30,953 bases of DNA from a virus, in the IMG/VR virus record IMGVR_UViG_3300048839_000337, positions 1 to 30,953 of that record; one strand, 5' to 3'. A program made the translations under genes and the position numbers. The notes beneath the pieces are model-generated. The model made no database searches and was not told the origin of the DNA. It worked only from the letters and a program-made list of their open reading frames with translations. Shown piece by piece: positions 7,272-14,360 of the stretch. The stretch's first letter is position 1. The number at the start of each line of letters is the position of its first letter.

Positions 7272-7475
7272 TCAGGCGTCGGGCACGATGTCGTCATCAG
7301 CCTGGACACTGGCACGCAGCGCATCGAACGCGGCGAGCACCGCCGGGTCCACGGCGCCAGCAGCGTCGAGCGCAGCCTGCATGTCGGAGATCTTGGCCAG
7401 CACCTCGGAGCGGGCCTTCTCGTTTTGCTCGGTCAGAGCGGCGATCTGTTGGGCGAGTTCAGCTTGTGTGGTCAT
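7272..7475 (-). CDS. short coiled-coil phage protein
   Basis: 67 aa from ATG at 7475, which has GAGG 7 bases upstream; an in-frame ATG further upstream lacks such a site. MTTQAELAQQIAALTEQNEK is a clear amphipathic heptad helix that continues to about residue 35, followed by a second Ala-rich helix and an acidic end (DDDIVPDA). There is no membrane anchor. Function unknown. Confidence 0.65.
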   Translation of the reverse strand: MTTQAELAQQIAALTEQNEKARSEVLAKISDMQAALDAAGAVDPAVLAAFDALRASVQADDDIVPDA

Positions 7476-7501
7476 GATGGTCCTCAGTTGGTGTGCAAAG
7501 A

Positions 7502-7515
7502 GATGTTGAAACATC
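7502..7515. repeat. small hairpin in intergenic gap
   Basis: GATGTT-GA-AACATC, a 6-bp dyad with a 2-base loop inside the 70-bp gap between 7475 and 7546. It may be an RNA processing or pausing element; nothing else is seen in the gap. Confidence 0.3.
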
Positions 7516-7545
7516 AAACGACGCCGACATTACGGCGCCAGCGAA

Positions 7546-8007
7546 TCAGGACTGGGCCAAAGACAGCACGTCGTTGTTCGCGCCGTTCCACGCGAAGTCG
7601 ATAGCGCCGGCGGTGTTCCCGACCGGGCCGCCGAGATCGACGTAGGCCAGCGCGCGCTTGTTGGCGTCGGAGTTGTTGTAGACGATGCCCCAGTAGCCAG
7701 TCGAGAAGCCGCCGCCGGCGTCCTGGGCGATGTTCACGTCGGTCAGCCTAAACTTGGCGCCGGTGGCGTCGAGCGTCCACGATTCGGTCAGCGTGATGGG
7801 GCCCGTGTAGGCCGTGCCGGTGCCGACCTGATTGGTGGCGAAGTTCGTCGTACCGGTGCCGCCCCAGTGCGGTGCGGTGGTGTTCACCGCCGGCACAGTC
7901 GCATTGGTGACGATACCCATCTTGATGTCGTCGGTGTCGAGGTCGTGCAGTTTGTTGCCCAGGTCATGGAGAGCCTGTGCGAACCACTTGATGTCGCCGC
8001 GTGCCAT
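7546..8007 (-). CDS. phage structural protein, unknown
   Basis: 153 aa, ATG at 8007 with AAGGA about 10 bases upstream. The N-terminal helix MARGDIKWFAQALHDLGNKL is followed by a beta-rich body: HWGGTGTTNFATNQVGTG, TLTESWTLDATGAKFRLTDV, FSTGYWGIVYNNS, then ALAYVDLGGPVG. The layout is familiar from hypothetical virion proteins of betaproteobacterial phages placed next to lysis genes. No enzymatic residues, no membrane span. A decoration or fibre role is inferred. Confidence 0.7.
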   Translation of the reverse strand: MARGDIKWFAQALHDLGNKLHDLDTDDIKMGIVTNATVPAVNTTAPHWGGTGTTNFATNQVGTGTAYTGPITLTESWTLDATGAKFRLTDVNIAQDAGGGFSTGYWGIVYNNSDANKRALAYVDLGGPVGNTAGAIDFAWNGANNDVLSLAQS

Positions 8008-8046
8008 GGTGTGTGTTTCCTTTGACTGAGTTGTTGAACAGGGTGG

Positions 8047-8577
8047 TCACGGCGCTGGCGCGCGGTTGCGGCTGGTGGTCTGGCCGTAGTAGTAGCCGAT
8101 GAGGCCACCCAGGATCAGCCCCACGATGCCGTTGGCGATGGCCGCGCGCACGTCCTCGCTGAACGGCGCGCCGAACAGGCCGACGACGGCGCCGACGACC
8201 ATGTAGACCAGCGGCAGCAGCCCGACGGCCACCACGAAGCTGGGCGAACGCCATACGGGCTCGTGACTGGCCACCGCGGCGGCGTCGGCCTTGCGCGCCC
8301 CTTCGATCCCGCCGCCGTCGGCCGGCGCCAGCTCGAACCAGCGCGCTTCGACTGCCTTGGTAGCCGCCGCCAGCTGCACCGGGTCGGCCTTGATTGCCTC
8401 CACAGCGGCCTGGGCGTTGACGCTGCCGGTGGCCTTGGTCACGATGTCTAGCACCGCCCCGGCCGCCGCCACGTTGCGCTCGGCGACCTCACTGCCGGGC
8501 TTGAAGATCTGCGCCAGGCGCGGGATTGCTTCGATCACGGACGGCAGCAGGGCGCCGACGATTGCGGGTATGGGCAT
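8047..8577 (-). CDS. internally initiated holin-like protein (nested in the endolysin frame)
   Basis: 176 aa read from an ATG at 8577 in the same frame as the endolysin. A perfect AGGAGG lies 5 bases upstream (8583-8588), which is far better than the signal of the full-length GTG start. The product is a complete holin_3TM-like protein with the family's usual starting sequence MPIPAIVGALLP. I infer that the fused ORF yields both a full-length membrane-tethered lysin and a free holin-like protein. What is seen is the SD-ATG; translation from it is inference. Confidence 0.65.
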   Translation of the reverse strand: MPIPAIVGALLPSVIEAIPRLAQIFKPGSEVAERNVAAAGAVLDIVTKATGSVNAQAAVEAIKADPVQLAAATKAVEARWFELAPADGGGIEGARKADAAAVASHEPVWRSPSFVVAVGLLPLVYMVVGAVVGLFGAPFSEDVRAAIANGIVGLILGGLIGYYYGQTTSRNRAPAP

Positions 8578-9195
8578 GCCGCCCTCCTGTGAGTACGCCG
8601 GGTCGCCGGCAGGCTCTGGTGCTGGCGCGGTCGGGGTGTCGATTGCAGCCAGCACGGCCTTCGCGCGCTCAAGCCGGCGGCGCCGGTCCTCGATGCCGTT
8701 GGTCCCGCCGTTGACTGCGCGCGTGACGGCCTCGTGGTCGTCGCGGTCGGCCAGCGCGTTGATGTTGCGCATCTCCCAGTAGTCGCACGCCGACAGCACG
8801 GCCCACTTGGCCTGCTCGAGCAGCTCAGGTGCGGCCACGAAGTCAGGCGCGTCAATCCCGTGTTGCCGCAGCCGGTCGCGCAGCGCGCCGTAGTTGTAGC
8901 GCCCGGTGGTCTGCAGCAGCCCGCGGCCCATGTAGCGCCGGCCGTCGCCGGCCTGGGTGTTGCCCAGATCAGCCCGGCCTTCATATCGCTCCTGTGCCGG
9001 CGTCGGGCCCCACACTTCGCGCGAGTGCACCAAAGAGCCGCTCTCGTGTCCCACCTGGGCCAGGAAGTGCGCCAGCCGCAGCGGCGTGTCGATCTGGTAC
9101 GCCTCGCACGCTGCGGCCAGATGCGGCGCGTACAGCTCGGCCAAGTCGCCCCGGGCGCCCAGCGCGGATTCGAGCAGCGCCGGCGTGATCCTCAC
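8047..9195 (-). CDS. GH19 endolysin fused in frame to a holin-like membrane domain
   Basis: 382 aa, GTG at 9195 overlapping the preceding stop (GTGA). Residues 1-190 are a GH19 chitinase-type muramidase/endolysin: FLAQVGHESGSLVHSRE places the catalytic Glu at 51 with E60 or E72 as candidate partner, and YMGRGLLQTTGRYNY (88-102) is the family's conserved motif. After a Pro/Ala linker (about 190-206), residues 207-382 match the layout of a GTA/3TM-type phage holin: a helical region (MPIPAIVGALLPSVIEAIPR), an amphipathic middle, then two hydrophobic spans (SFVVAVGLLPLVYMVVGAVVG and IANGIVGLILGGLIGYYYG) and a basic tail. These two functions are normally separate genes. The GH19 part would cut host peptidoglycan glycans; the tail could anchor it in the inner membrane. 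No signal peptide is seen. Confidence 0.88.
   Translation of the reverse strand: MRITPALLESALGARGDLAELYAPHLAAACEAYQIDTPLRLAHFLAQVGHESGSLVHSREVWGPTPAQERYEGRADLGNTQAGDGRRYMGRGLLQTTGRYNYGALRDRLRQHGIDAPDFVAAPELLEQAKWAVLSACDYWEMRNINALADRDDHEAVTRAVNGGTNGIEDRRRRLERAKAVLAAIDTPTAPAPEPAGDPAYSQEGGMPIPAIVGALLPSVIEAIPRLAQIFKPGSEVAERNVAAAGAVLDIVTKATGSVNAQAAVEAIKADPVQLAAATKAVEARWFELAPADGGGIEGARKADAAAVASHEPVWRSPSFVVAVGLLPLVYMVVGAVVGLFGAPFSEDVRAAIANGIVGLILGGLIGYYYGQTTSRNRAPAP
8583..8588 (-). promoter_or_regulatory. internal Shine-Dalgarno inside the endolysin gene
   Basis: On the transcript AGGAGG, then GCGGC spacing to ATG at 8577. It is a consensus ribosome binding site in a place where a purely single-protein gene would not need one; it marks the ancestral boundary between the lysin and holin genes. 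Confidence 0.75.
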
Positions 9196-9455
9196 CGCTG
9201 CACCTCTGGCATCGTCGTGAGCTGGCGCAAGATCGAATCGGCGCAGGCGATCTCGAACCGCGTCATGTCGCGCACCGGGTCGACGGCACGCGGCTGGACC
9301 TGGGCGACGCCGATCTCTGGCGTGTATTCACAGGCCCACACCGGCCCGTCGCCCAGGTCCGGGCCGGCGACCAGGCTGACGGTCATCCCGTGCATCTTGG
9401 CGATGCCGTGATGCCCGTTGAATCTCAGCCGGGTGTAGTAGTAGCTGTCAGTCAT
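9192..9455 (-). CDS. small phage protein in the lysis cassette, unknown
   Basis: 87 aa, ATG at 9455 overlapping the upstream stop (ATGA), and its own TGA overlaps the GTG of the endolysin. Sequence MTDSYYYTRLRFNGHHGIAK then GPVWACEYTPEIGVAQVQPR. No membrane span, signal peptide or known motif. The tight coupling on both sides indicates that it is translated. Short soluble proteins at this place in lysis cassettes have no assigned role; a regulator of lysis timing is one possibility. Confidence 0.65.
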   Translation of the reverse strand: MTDSYYYTRLRFNGHHGIAKMHGMTVSLVAGPDLGDGPVWACEYTPEIGVAQVQPRAVDPVRDMTRFEIACADSILRQLTTMPEVQR

Positions 9456-9868
9456 TGCCGCTTCTCCGCCAGCGCCGACAACATCCGCTCAACCGCCGCA
9501 CTCAGCACGCGCGTGCCGCCGTAGCCGGCCAGCAGCAGCAGCAGGCCCAGCATCGGCGCGCTCAGTTCGTAGGTCAGCCCGGCGAGATAGGCCCCGCCGC
9601 CGACAGACACGGACACCGCACCGTCGCGCACCACCTCGGGTCTCCACAAAAACGGCCGCTGTTCGTAGGTTGCGGTCAGGTAACGGCCCAGCGTGGCCGT
9701 GGCCCCGCCCCAGGCGGCGATGAGTGCGCCGACGGCAATCTGCACCCAAGGCAGGCCGATCAAGTCGGGCTGCGTGGCCGCCACCACGCTCCAGGCCACG
9801 CCCCAGCCCATGCCGAGCAGGACGACGGTGACTCGGGCAATGCGGCGCCGGATGTCAGTCCTGAGCAT
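9452..9868 (-). CDS. multi-span membrane protein, holin-like
   Basis: 138 aa from ATG at 9868; a longer frame exists but would overlap the previous gene much more. Four hydrophobic segments at about residues 12-32, 40-60, 82-100 and 103-120, with basic N-terminus (MLRTDIRRRIAR) and charged C-terminus (EKRQ). Size, spans and position between another membrane protein and the endolysin suggest a holin or antiholin acting in the inner membrane. It may belong to the LydA/superfamily III-like group; that assignment is weak. Confidence 0.7.
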   Translation of the reverse strand: MLRTDIRRRIARVTVVLLGMGWGVAWSVVAATQPDLIGLPWVQIAVGALIAAWGGATATLGRYLTATYEQRPFLWRPEVVRDGAVSVSVGGGAYLAGLTYELSAPMLGLLLLLAGYGGTRVLSAAVERMLSALAEKRQ

Positions 9869-10280
9869 GTCTCGGCTCCAGTGCGATGGCGACCGCGACG
9901 ACGCCGATGGCGACGGCACAGATGATGTAGTAGCTGCCGACCAGCACCACGTCGCTGCGGTCGCTGCCGGACGCCACGAACGCGCGCACGCCGGTCAGCC
10001 CGGCCAGCACCGAGTAGGTCAGGACGCAGATGCGGCGCCGCAGCGGGCCGGGGAACGACGGCCAGATCAGCCGGCCGCCGATGTCGCGCCACAGGATGTC
10101 GGCCCACCCCAGCGCGCACAGTGCCAGGATGCCGCCGTTGATGACGTGGCTGACCCAGCCGTCACCGGCAACAGACGAGGCCAGGCTCTGCGGACTCCAG
10201 AGCACCAGCGCTGCCGTCCAGCCCGCCATGGTGAGCGCCAGCATTCTCGCGGCCATGCTGTTCAGCTTGTGGCTGATCAC
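9855..10280 (-). CDS. second multi-span membrane protein of the lysis cassette
   Basis: 141 aa from GTG at 10280, sharing GTGA with the stop of the upstream gene. Four hydrophobic stretches: about 12-30 (MLALTMAGWTAALVLW), 42-60 (VINGGILALCALGWADIL), 82-100 (ICVLTYSVLAGLTGVRAFVA) and 108-130. The 3' end overlaps the next membrane gene by 14 bases. A holin/antiholin pairing with that gene is plausible. Together with the endolysin tail, three membrane proteins sit in one lysis cassette. Confidence 0.7.
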   Translation of the reverse strand: MISHKLNSMAARMLALTMAGWTAALVLWSPQSLASSVAGDGWVSHVINGGILALCALGWADILWRDIGGRLIWPSFPGPLRRRICVLTYSVLAGLTGVRAFVASGSDRSDVVLVGSYYIICAVAIGVVAVAIALEPRHAQD

Positions 10281-10927
10281 GGCCGCTCTCCAGGCTGAAT
10301 CGGCGCGTCCAGAATCTGCAGCGCGCGGCCGGCGGCGATCCACCCCACCGTCTCCATCTGGATGACGGGCGTGCGAACGTCGCTGTCGGCCAGGTCGGCG
10401 TAGCCAGTGGCGGCCAGGTCCGCGAACCACGCCCGCACGGCGGCGGCACGGTTGCGCTGCAGCTCTGTGCCGGCCGGGTCGTCCATGCTCTTGCGCTCCA
10501 GCATCGCGCGCTCGTCGGCGCTGAAGCGCTTGCGGAATGCCCGCAGCGTGATCCACGGCATCACCGGCGGCGGCGTCGGGTTGAGCCTGATGACCCAGGC
10601 ATAGCCGACCCACTTGGCGCGCGGCTCGCCGGGCGTCGTGTCGACGGACAGCAGGCGCGGCGCGATGGGCGTGCTGTTTGGCGCGTCCAGGTTGACGACA
10701 CCCGTGTACCAGCCGTCCTCGTCGAACCCGTAGCCGTGCAGCACGGCGGCCGGCGGCGGCGGAGCGTAGGGATAGACGCGCCAAGCGTAGCGCACCCAGC
10801 GCGCCCGGTCCTCGCCGGGCACCGTCGTGACCGACGAGATCGGCGGCGCGATGGGCGTGGCGTGCGGCGTGTCGGCCGGCACCGGGCCCGCGAACCAGCC
10901 GAGGGAATCGAATGCGTACCACGTCAC
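10277..10927 (-). CDS. phage tail fibre-associated protein with internal duplication
   Basis: 216 aa, GTG at 10927 sharing GTGA with the upstream stop. Residues about 3-58 and 65-120 are copies of one module with a 63-residue period: YAFDSLGWFAGPV and YGFDEDGWYTGVV, then TPIAPP/TPIAPR, VPGEDRARWVRYAW and TPGEPRAKWVGYAW. Such FDxxGxYxG modules occur in phage fibre and fibre-assembly proteins. The C-terminal 90 residues are helical (LRAFRKRFSADERAMLERK) and resemble short tail-fibre assembly or chaperone domains. Role in fibre attachment or assembly inferred from these and from its place after the distal tail gene. Confidence 0.65.
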   Translation of the reverse strand: MTWYAFDSLGWFAGPVPADTPHATPIAPPISSVTTVPGEDRARWVRYAWRVYPYAPPPPAAVLHGYGFDEDGWYTGVVNLDAPNSTPIAPRLLSVDTTPGEPRAKWVGYAWVIRLNPTPPPVMPWITLRAFRKRFSADERAMLERKSMDDPAGTELQRNRAAAVRAWFADLAATGYADLADSDVRTPVIQMETVGWIAAGRALQILDAPIQPGERP

Positions 10928-12816
10928 AGCAGTTCCCTTGCCTCGAATTCAGCTTCCCAGCGCGCCAGGAATGCCGCCTTCAGCGCCGACACCTTGCGCA
11001 GCCGCGCCAGATACCGGCGCATGGGCGCATAGGTGGTGTCGGCCGGGTCGAACTCGTACAGCACCTCGCCCGTGCTGCCCAGCCGGCGCTGCATCTCGAG
11101 CACAGTGAGCAGCGTCTCCGAGTCGCTTAGCGCCGGCAGCGCAAACTGCGCAACGCGCGGCGCGTTGCGCTTGCGCGTGTACTCGCTTCCGCTGTCCATC
11201 TCGGTTACCACGTCGCGGTCCTCGTAGCCCAGGCTGGCGCCGTACACGGCGTTGTATGCCGGCGACCAGGCCGAGCCGCCGAACAGGCGCCCCACCTCGA
11301 GGTAGCCGTCTGGGTTGGCGGCGTCGATCAGGTCCACGCGCCAGTAGCGGTAGGTCTGCTCTGGCGATGGCAGGATCACGCTGCAGCCGACGACGCCCGC
11401 GCGCTGCTCTGCCGTCGTGCCAGACACCCAGGCTGCCGGCCAGGCGTCGGTGGCGGTGCTGTCGTAGTCGGCTGCGGCGCGCGACAGGGTGCCAGACAGC
11501 GCCACCACGTCAGCCGACGACGACGCGGCATTCCACCAGGCCACCAGGCTCAGGTAGTAGGTTCCGGTGCGCGCGGGGAGCGATTCGAGCACGGTCTGCG
11601 CGGCAATCGTGGCGGTCCCGTCCGTCACCGCCGCTGCGCCGTCAAGGCTGACGATGATGTTGTCGGCCGTGTACGAGACGCAGTAAGTGCGGCGGCTGGA
11701 CGACGCAGCGGCTCCTAAGTTCCATTGCTCGACGCCGCCGTGCTTGCCTAGCGCCCAGAAGTTCCCGGCCGCACCGGACTGGATGCCGTGGCCCGCGGTG
11801 ATGTTGCCGAAGAAGACCAGAGGCTCGTCCACGGTCGACGCCTGCACCCGCTGCCCGCGCACCAGCAGCGTGCCCGCCGAATGCGACGCGACGGTCAGCG
11901 AGAACTGGTCGGCGTTGCGCGTCAGCGATGCGGTGGTGGTGATGATCGGGCTGGATGCGTAGGCGCCGACTTCGTACTGCGCGCAGTCCACCTCGATCAC
12001 GTCGTTGCTGTCGGCAATCTTGATGCCTACGCTGACAGCGACTCCGGTGCCTGAATGCGTCACGTCGAATCGCGCCCAGGCGGTCGTCAGCGTGATATTC
12101 GTGCCAGCCCCGCCCGCGCTCAGGCTGATCTGGCTGCTGCCGCTGACGCGCCGTGCGTAGATCGAGAATCTGTTTGTGCTGGACGGAGTCGTGATCGATT
12201 GCAGCATCGAGCCATTGGAGCCGGTCGCCGTGAGTCGCGTCGCGCTGTTCGCGGTGCCGTCAAGACCGGTGGCGGTCTTGGTGGCCGTGGCGTTGCTCTT
12301 CGTCCAGGCCGACTGCGTGCCGTCGCGCGAGTGCAGGACCACGTTCGTGCGCTCAGGCTCAAGCAGCAGACCCAGGCATGGCCCGCCGGTGCCAAACGTG
12401 TGCGTGAAGCGCCCGCCGCCGCCGCTGATCTTCAGCAGGCCGTCGCCGCCCCAGTAGGTGCCAGGGTAGCCCGTGCCGCCGCTGCCCTCGCCGCCGTACA
12501 CCGTGGCGCCAGACTGCACGCCCGTCGGACCCAGGTCGAACCAGGTGGTGCCGCGCGGGTCTGCCGTGTAGCCACGCAGGCGCACGTCGGCCGCGGTGGT
12601 CAGGTTGTGGCCGACGGCAGCGAACACGCCCACAGGCACCGCTGCCCCGGTGTCGACGAACAGGGCCGCCGCCGCGGCGCTGGCACTGCGCGCTACCTGC
12701 GCGATGGCTCGCGTCTGCAGGTTCGATGGCGGCAGATTCGTTGCCCAATCGCCAGTTGCCCCGGTGATTGCTGCATCGGCGAACCGGTTGGGCCACGACA
12801 GGCGCATGTTCGACAT
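10924..12816 (-). CDS. distal tail protein with central lectin-like insert
   Basis: 630 aa, ATG at 12816 sharing one base with the upstream TGA (TGATG). Residues 1-105 (MSNMRLSWPNRFADAAITGA, then a VGHNLTTAADVRLRGY strand) and the C-terminal 150 (YRYWRVDLIDAANPDGYLEV, GRLFGG, ending EAEFEARELL) look like one conserved tail-tip domain. The region from about 110 to 460 is a separate beta-sandwich cassette of carbohydrate-binding or LamG type (e.g. SIYARRVSGSSQISLSAGG, TYCVSYTADNIIVSLDGAAA). An insertion into a distal tail protein is the simplest reading. It probably sits at the tail tip and touches the host surface. Confidence 0.75.
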   Translation of the reverse strand: MSNMRLSWPNRFADAAITGATGDWATNLPPSNLQTRAIAQVARSASAAAAALFVDTGAAVPVGVFAAVGHNLTTAADVRLRGYTADPRGTTWFDLGPTGVQSGATVYGGEGSGGTGYPGTYWGGDGLLKISGGGGRFTHTFGTGGPCLGLLLEPERTNVVLHSRDGTQSAWTKSNATATKTATGLDGTANSATRLTATGSNGSMLQSITTPSSTNRFSIYARRVSGSSQISLSAGGAGTNITLTTAWARFDVTHSGTGVAVSVGIKIADSNDVIEVDCAQYEVGAYASSPIITTTASLTRNADQFSLTVASHSAGTLLVRGQRVQASTVDEPLVFFGNITAGHGIQSGAAGNFWALGKHGGVEQWNLGAAASSSRRTYCVSYTADNIIVSLDGAAAVTDGTATIAAQTVLESLPARTGTYYLSLVAWWNAASSSADVVALSGTLSRAAADYDSTATDAWPAAWVSGTTAEQRAGVVGCSVILPSPEQTYRYWRVDLIDAANPDGYLEVGRLFGGSAWSPAYNAVYGASLGYEDRDVVTEMDSGSEYTRKRNAPRVAQFALPALSDSETLLTVLEMQRRLGSTGEVLYEFDPADTTYAPMRRYLARLRKVSALKAAFLARWEAEFEARELL

Positions 12817-14360
12817 CAGCGCCCCCACAGCAGCAGGTCGGCCCGCTGCTCGATCAGGTCTTCGGTCATCTCGATCACCAGCATCGTCGTGCCCAGCGTC
12901 TCGCCCAGGCCGTAGCGCGGCCAGCGCAGCTCGATTTCCTGGTCGATGTCCAGCCCGGCCAGCAGCGGATCGGCCGTCGACACGCCGGCCGCCGCGAAGG
13001 TGCGGCGCACCCCGGCCGTGATGCCGTGCAGCCGCTCGGCCTCGGCGCTGGCGTCGGCCTCGGTGGTCAGCAGCGTCTCGCGCTCGGCCACCAGCGGCCG
13101 GCTGTACGGGTTGGGGCTGGGCGCCAGCGTGAACTCGGCCACGCGCCACTCCTGCGACAGGTCGGCCCGGTCGGCCTCGGTCACGGCGCCAGCGAACTCG
13201 CCCAGGCCCGTGGGCTGCCAGTACCGGGCGTACTGGACGCGCACCGTCTCGGCCGGAACGTCCTCGCCGTTGGGCACGTTTTCCAGCGTCATGGCGTTCC
13301 ACGGCGCCACCACAGGCAGCGCCGCGCCGGCCGCCGACGGCAGTTCGTAGCGGTGCATGCGCAGGGTGCCGGCACGGTCGAAGCCGTACCAGGCGCCCAC
13401 GCTGCGCGCCAGCATGTCCATGGCGTCCAGCGTGGTCTCGCCGCCGATCAGCACGCCGAGCACGGCGTCGTTGGCGGCGTCCAGTGCCGCCACGTCGGCG
13501 GCGGAGATGTCGGTGATTCCTCGCTCGCCGGCCAGCGTGCTGAGCAGCTGCGCCGCGGTGCTGTTGCCGGCGCTGTCGGCCGTGCAGTCCGCCGTGATGC
13601 GGTACACGGGCGAGGTGCCCAGGCGGATCATGCCGCCGGCCAGCCAGGCGCGGTACGTCCCGGCGCTCGGCGCCGTGCTCTCCATGGTGGCCTGGTCGGC
13701 GTAGGTGGCGCCGGCGGTGATGGCGGCGCCGCCGTCGCGCACTTCGTCGACGCTGGCCAGCGCGCGGGCGCTCAGCTGGTATATCAGCCGGCTGGTGTTG
13801 ACGCACGGCGGCTCGACGGACAGCACCTTGCCGTACACCCGCGGCTTGGCCTTGCCGGCCAGTTCGGGCCCGCCGTCCACGCCGTCGGGCAGCGCATTGG
13901 TGCCGCCGTAGGTGGCGGTGCTGTGCGCGCTGCTCAGTTCGTACAGGCGATCCTTGATCGACACCTCGACCAGGTCGCCGCGCAGCGCGGCCTGGCTGAT
14001 GACGGCGCGCAGTTGCAGCTCGGCGGCGCTGTACGCCGCATCGTGCTCGACGGCGTAGACGCACACCTGGCGCTCGCGGAAGCTGATGCCGCCGTCGAAC
14101 ACCGAATCGAGCTCGCCGTCCGGGTTCGCAAGCGTGATGACGCCCACGCCCACCTCGCTGCGCGGGTTGCTGCGCGCACCGCTCTGCCCGGCGGCGAACA
14201 TGCTGCGGCTGACACTGCCCACGCCGAGCACTCTGCCCTCGTAGTGCGTGTTGGGCGGCGCGTCGGCCGGCGTCGTGCTGTAGCTGCCCGTGGCGTAGCG
14301 GTACACCGCCGAAGTGCTGGCGTCGGTGTAGCCGGTCAGTTCCACGAGCAGCAGCCTCAT
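12816..14360 (-). CDS. tail tip / baseplate hub-like protein
   Basis: 514 aa, ATG at 14360 overlapping the tape measure stop (ATGA). The order tape measure - this gene - distal protein is the usual place of a tail hub component. Visible: an N-terminal strand region, a VEVSIKDRLYELSS motif near residue 135, GKAKPRVYGKVLSVEPPCVN near 170, a middle Ala-rich helix and a C-terminal oligomer-like region ending LLVIEMTEDLIEQRADLLLWGR in pattern. Proteins of this family in lambda-like phages from beta- and gammaproteobacteria are annotated as tail proteins. No peptidase or lysozyme motif is seen. Confidence 0.75.
   Translation of the reverse strand: MRLLLVELTGYTDASTSAVYRYATGSYSTTPADAPPNTHYEGRVLGVGSVSRSMFAAGQSGARSNPRSEVGVGVITLANPDGELDSVFDGGISFRERQVCVYAVEHDAAYSAAELQLRAVISQAALRGDLVEVSIKDRLYELSSAHSTATYGGTNALPDGVDGGPELAGKAKPRVYGKVLSVEPPCVNTSRLIYQLSARALASVDEVRDGGAAITAGATYADQATMESTAPSAGTYRAWLAGGMIRLGTSPVYRITADCTADSAGNSTAAQLLSTLAGERGITDISAADVAALDAANDAVLGVLIGGETTLDAMDMLARSVGAWYGFDRAGTLRMHRYELPSAAGAALPVVAPWNAMTLENVPNGEDVPAETVRVQYARYWQPTGLGEFAGAVTEADRADLSQEWRVAEFTLAPSPNPYSRPLVAERETLLTTEADASAEAERLHGITAGVRRTFAAAGVSTADPLLAGLDIDQEIELRWPRYGLGETLGTTMLVIEMTEDLIEQRADLLLWGR

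Noticed and set aside
12817-14064. N-terminal extension of the distal tail frame to 1046 aa
   Set aside because: The extension is Arg-rich out-of-frame translation of the hub gene; the true start is ATG at 12816 with a TGATG overlap.
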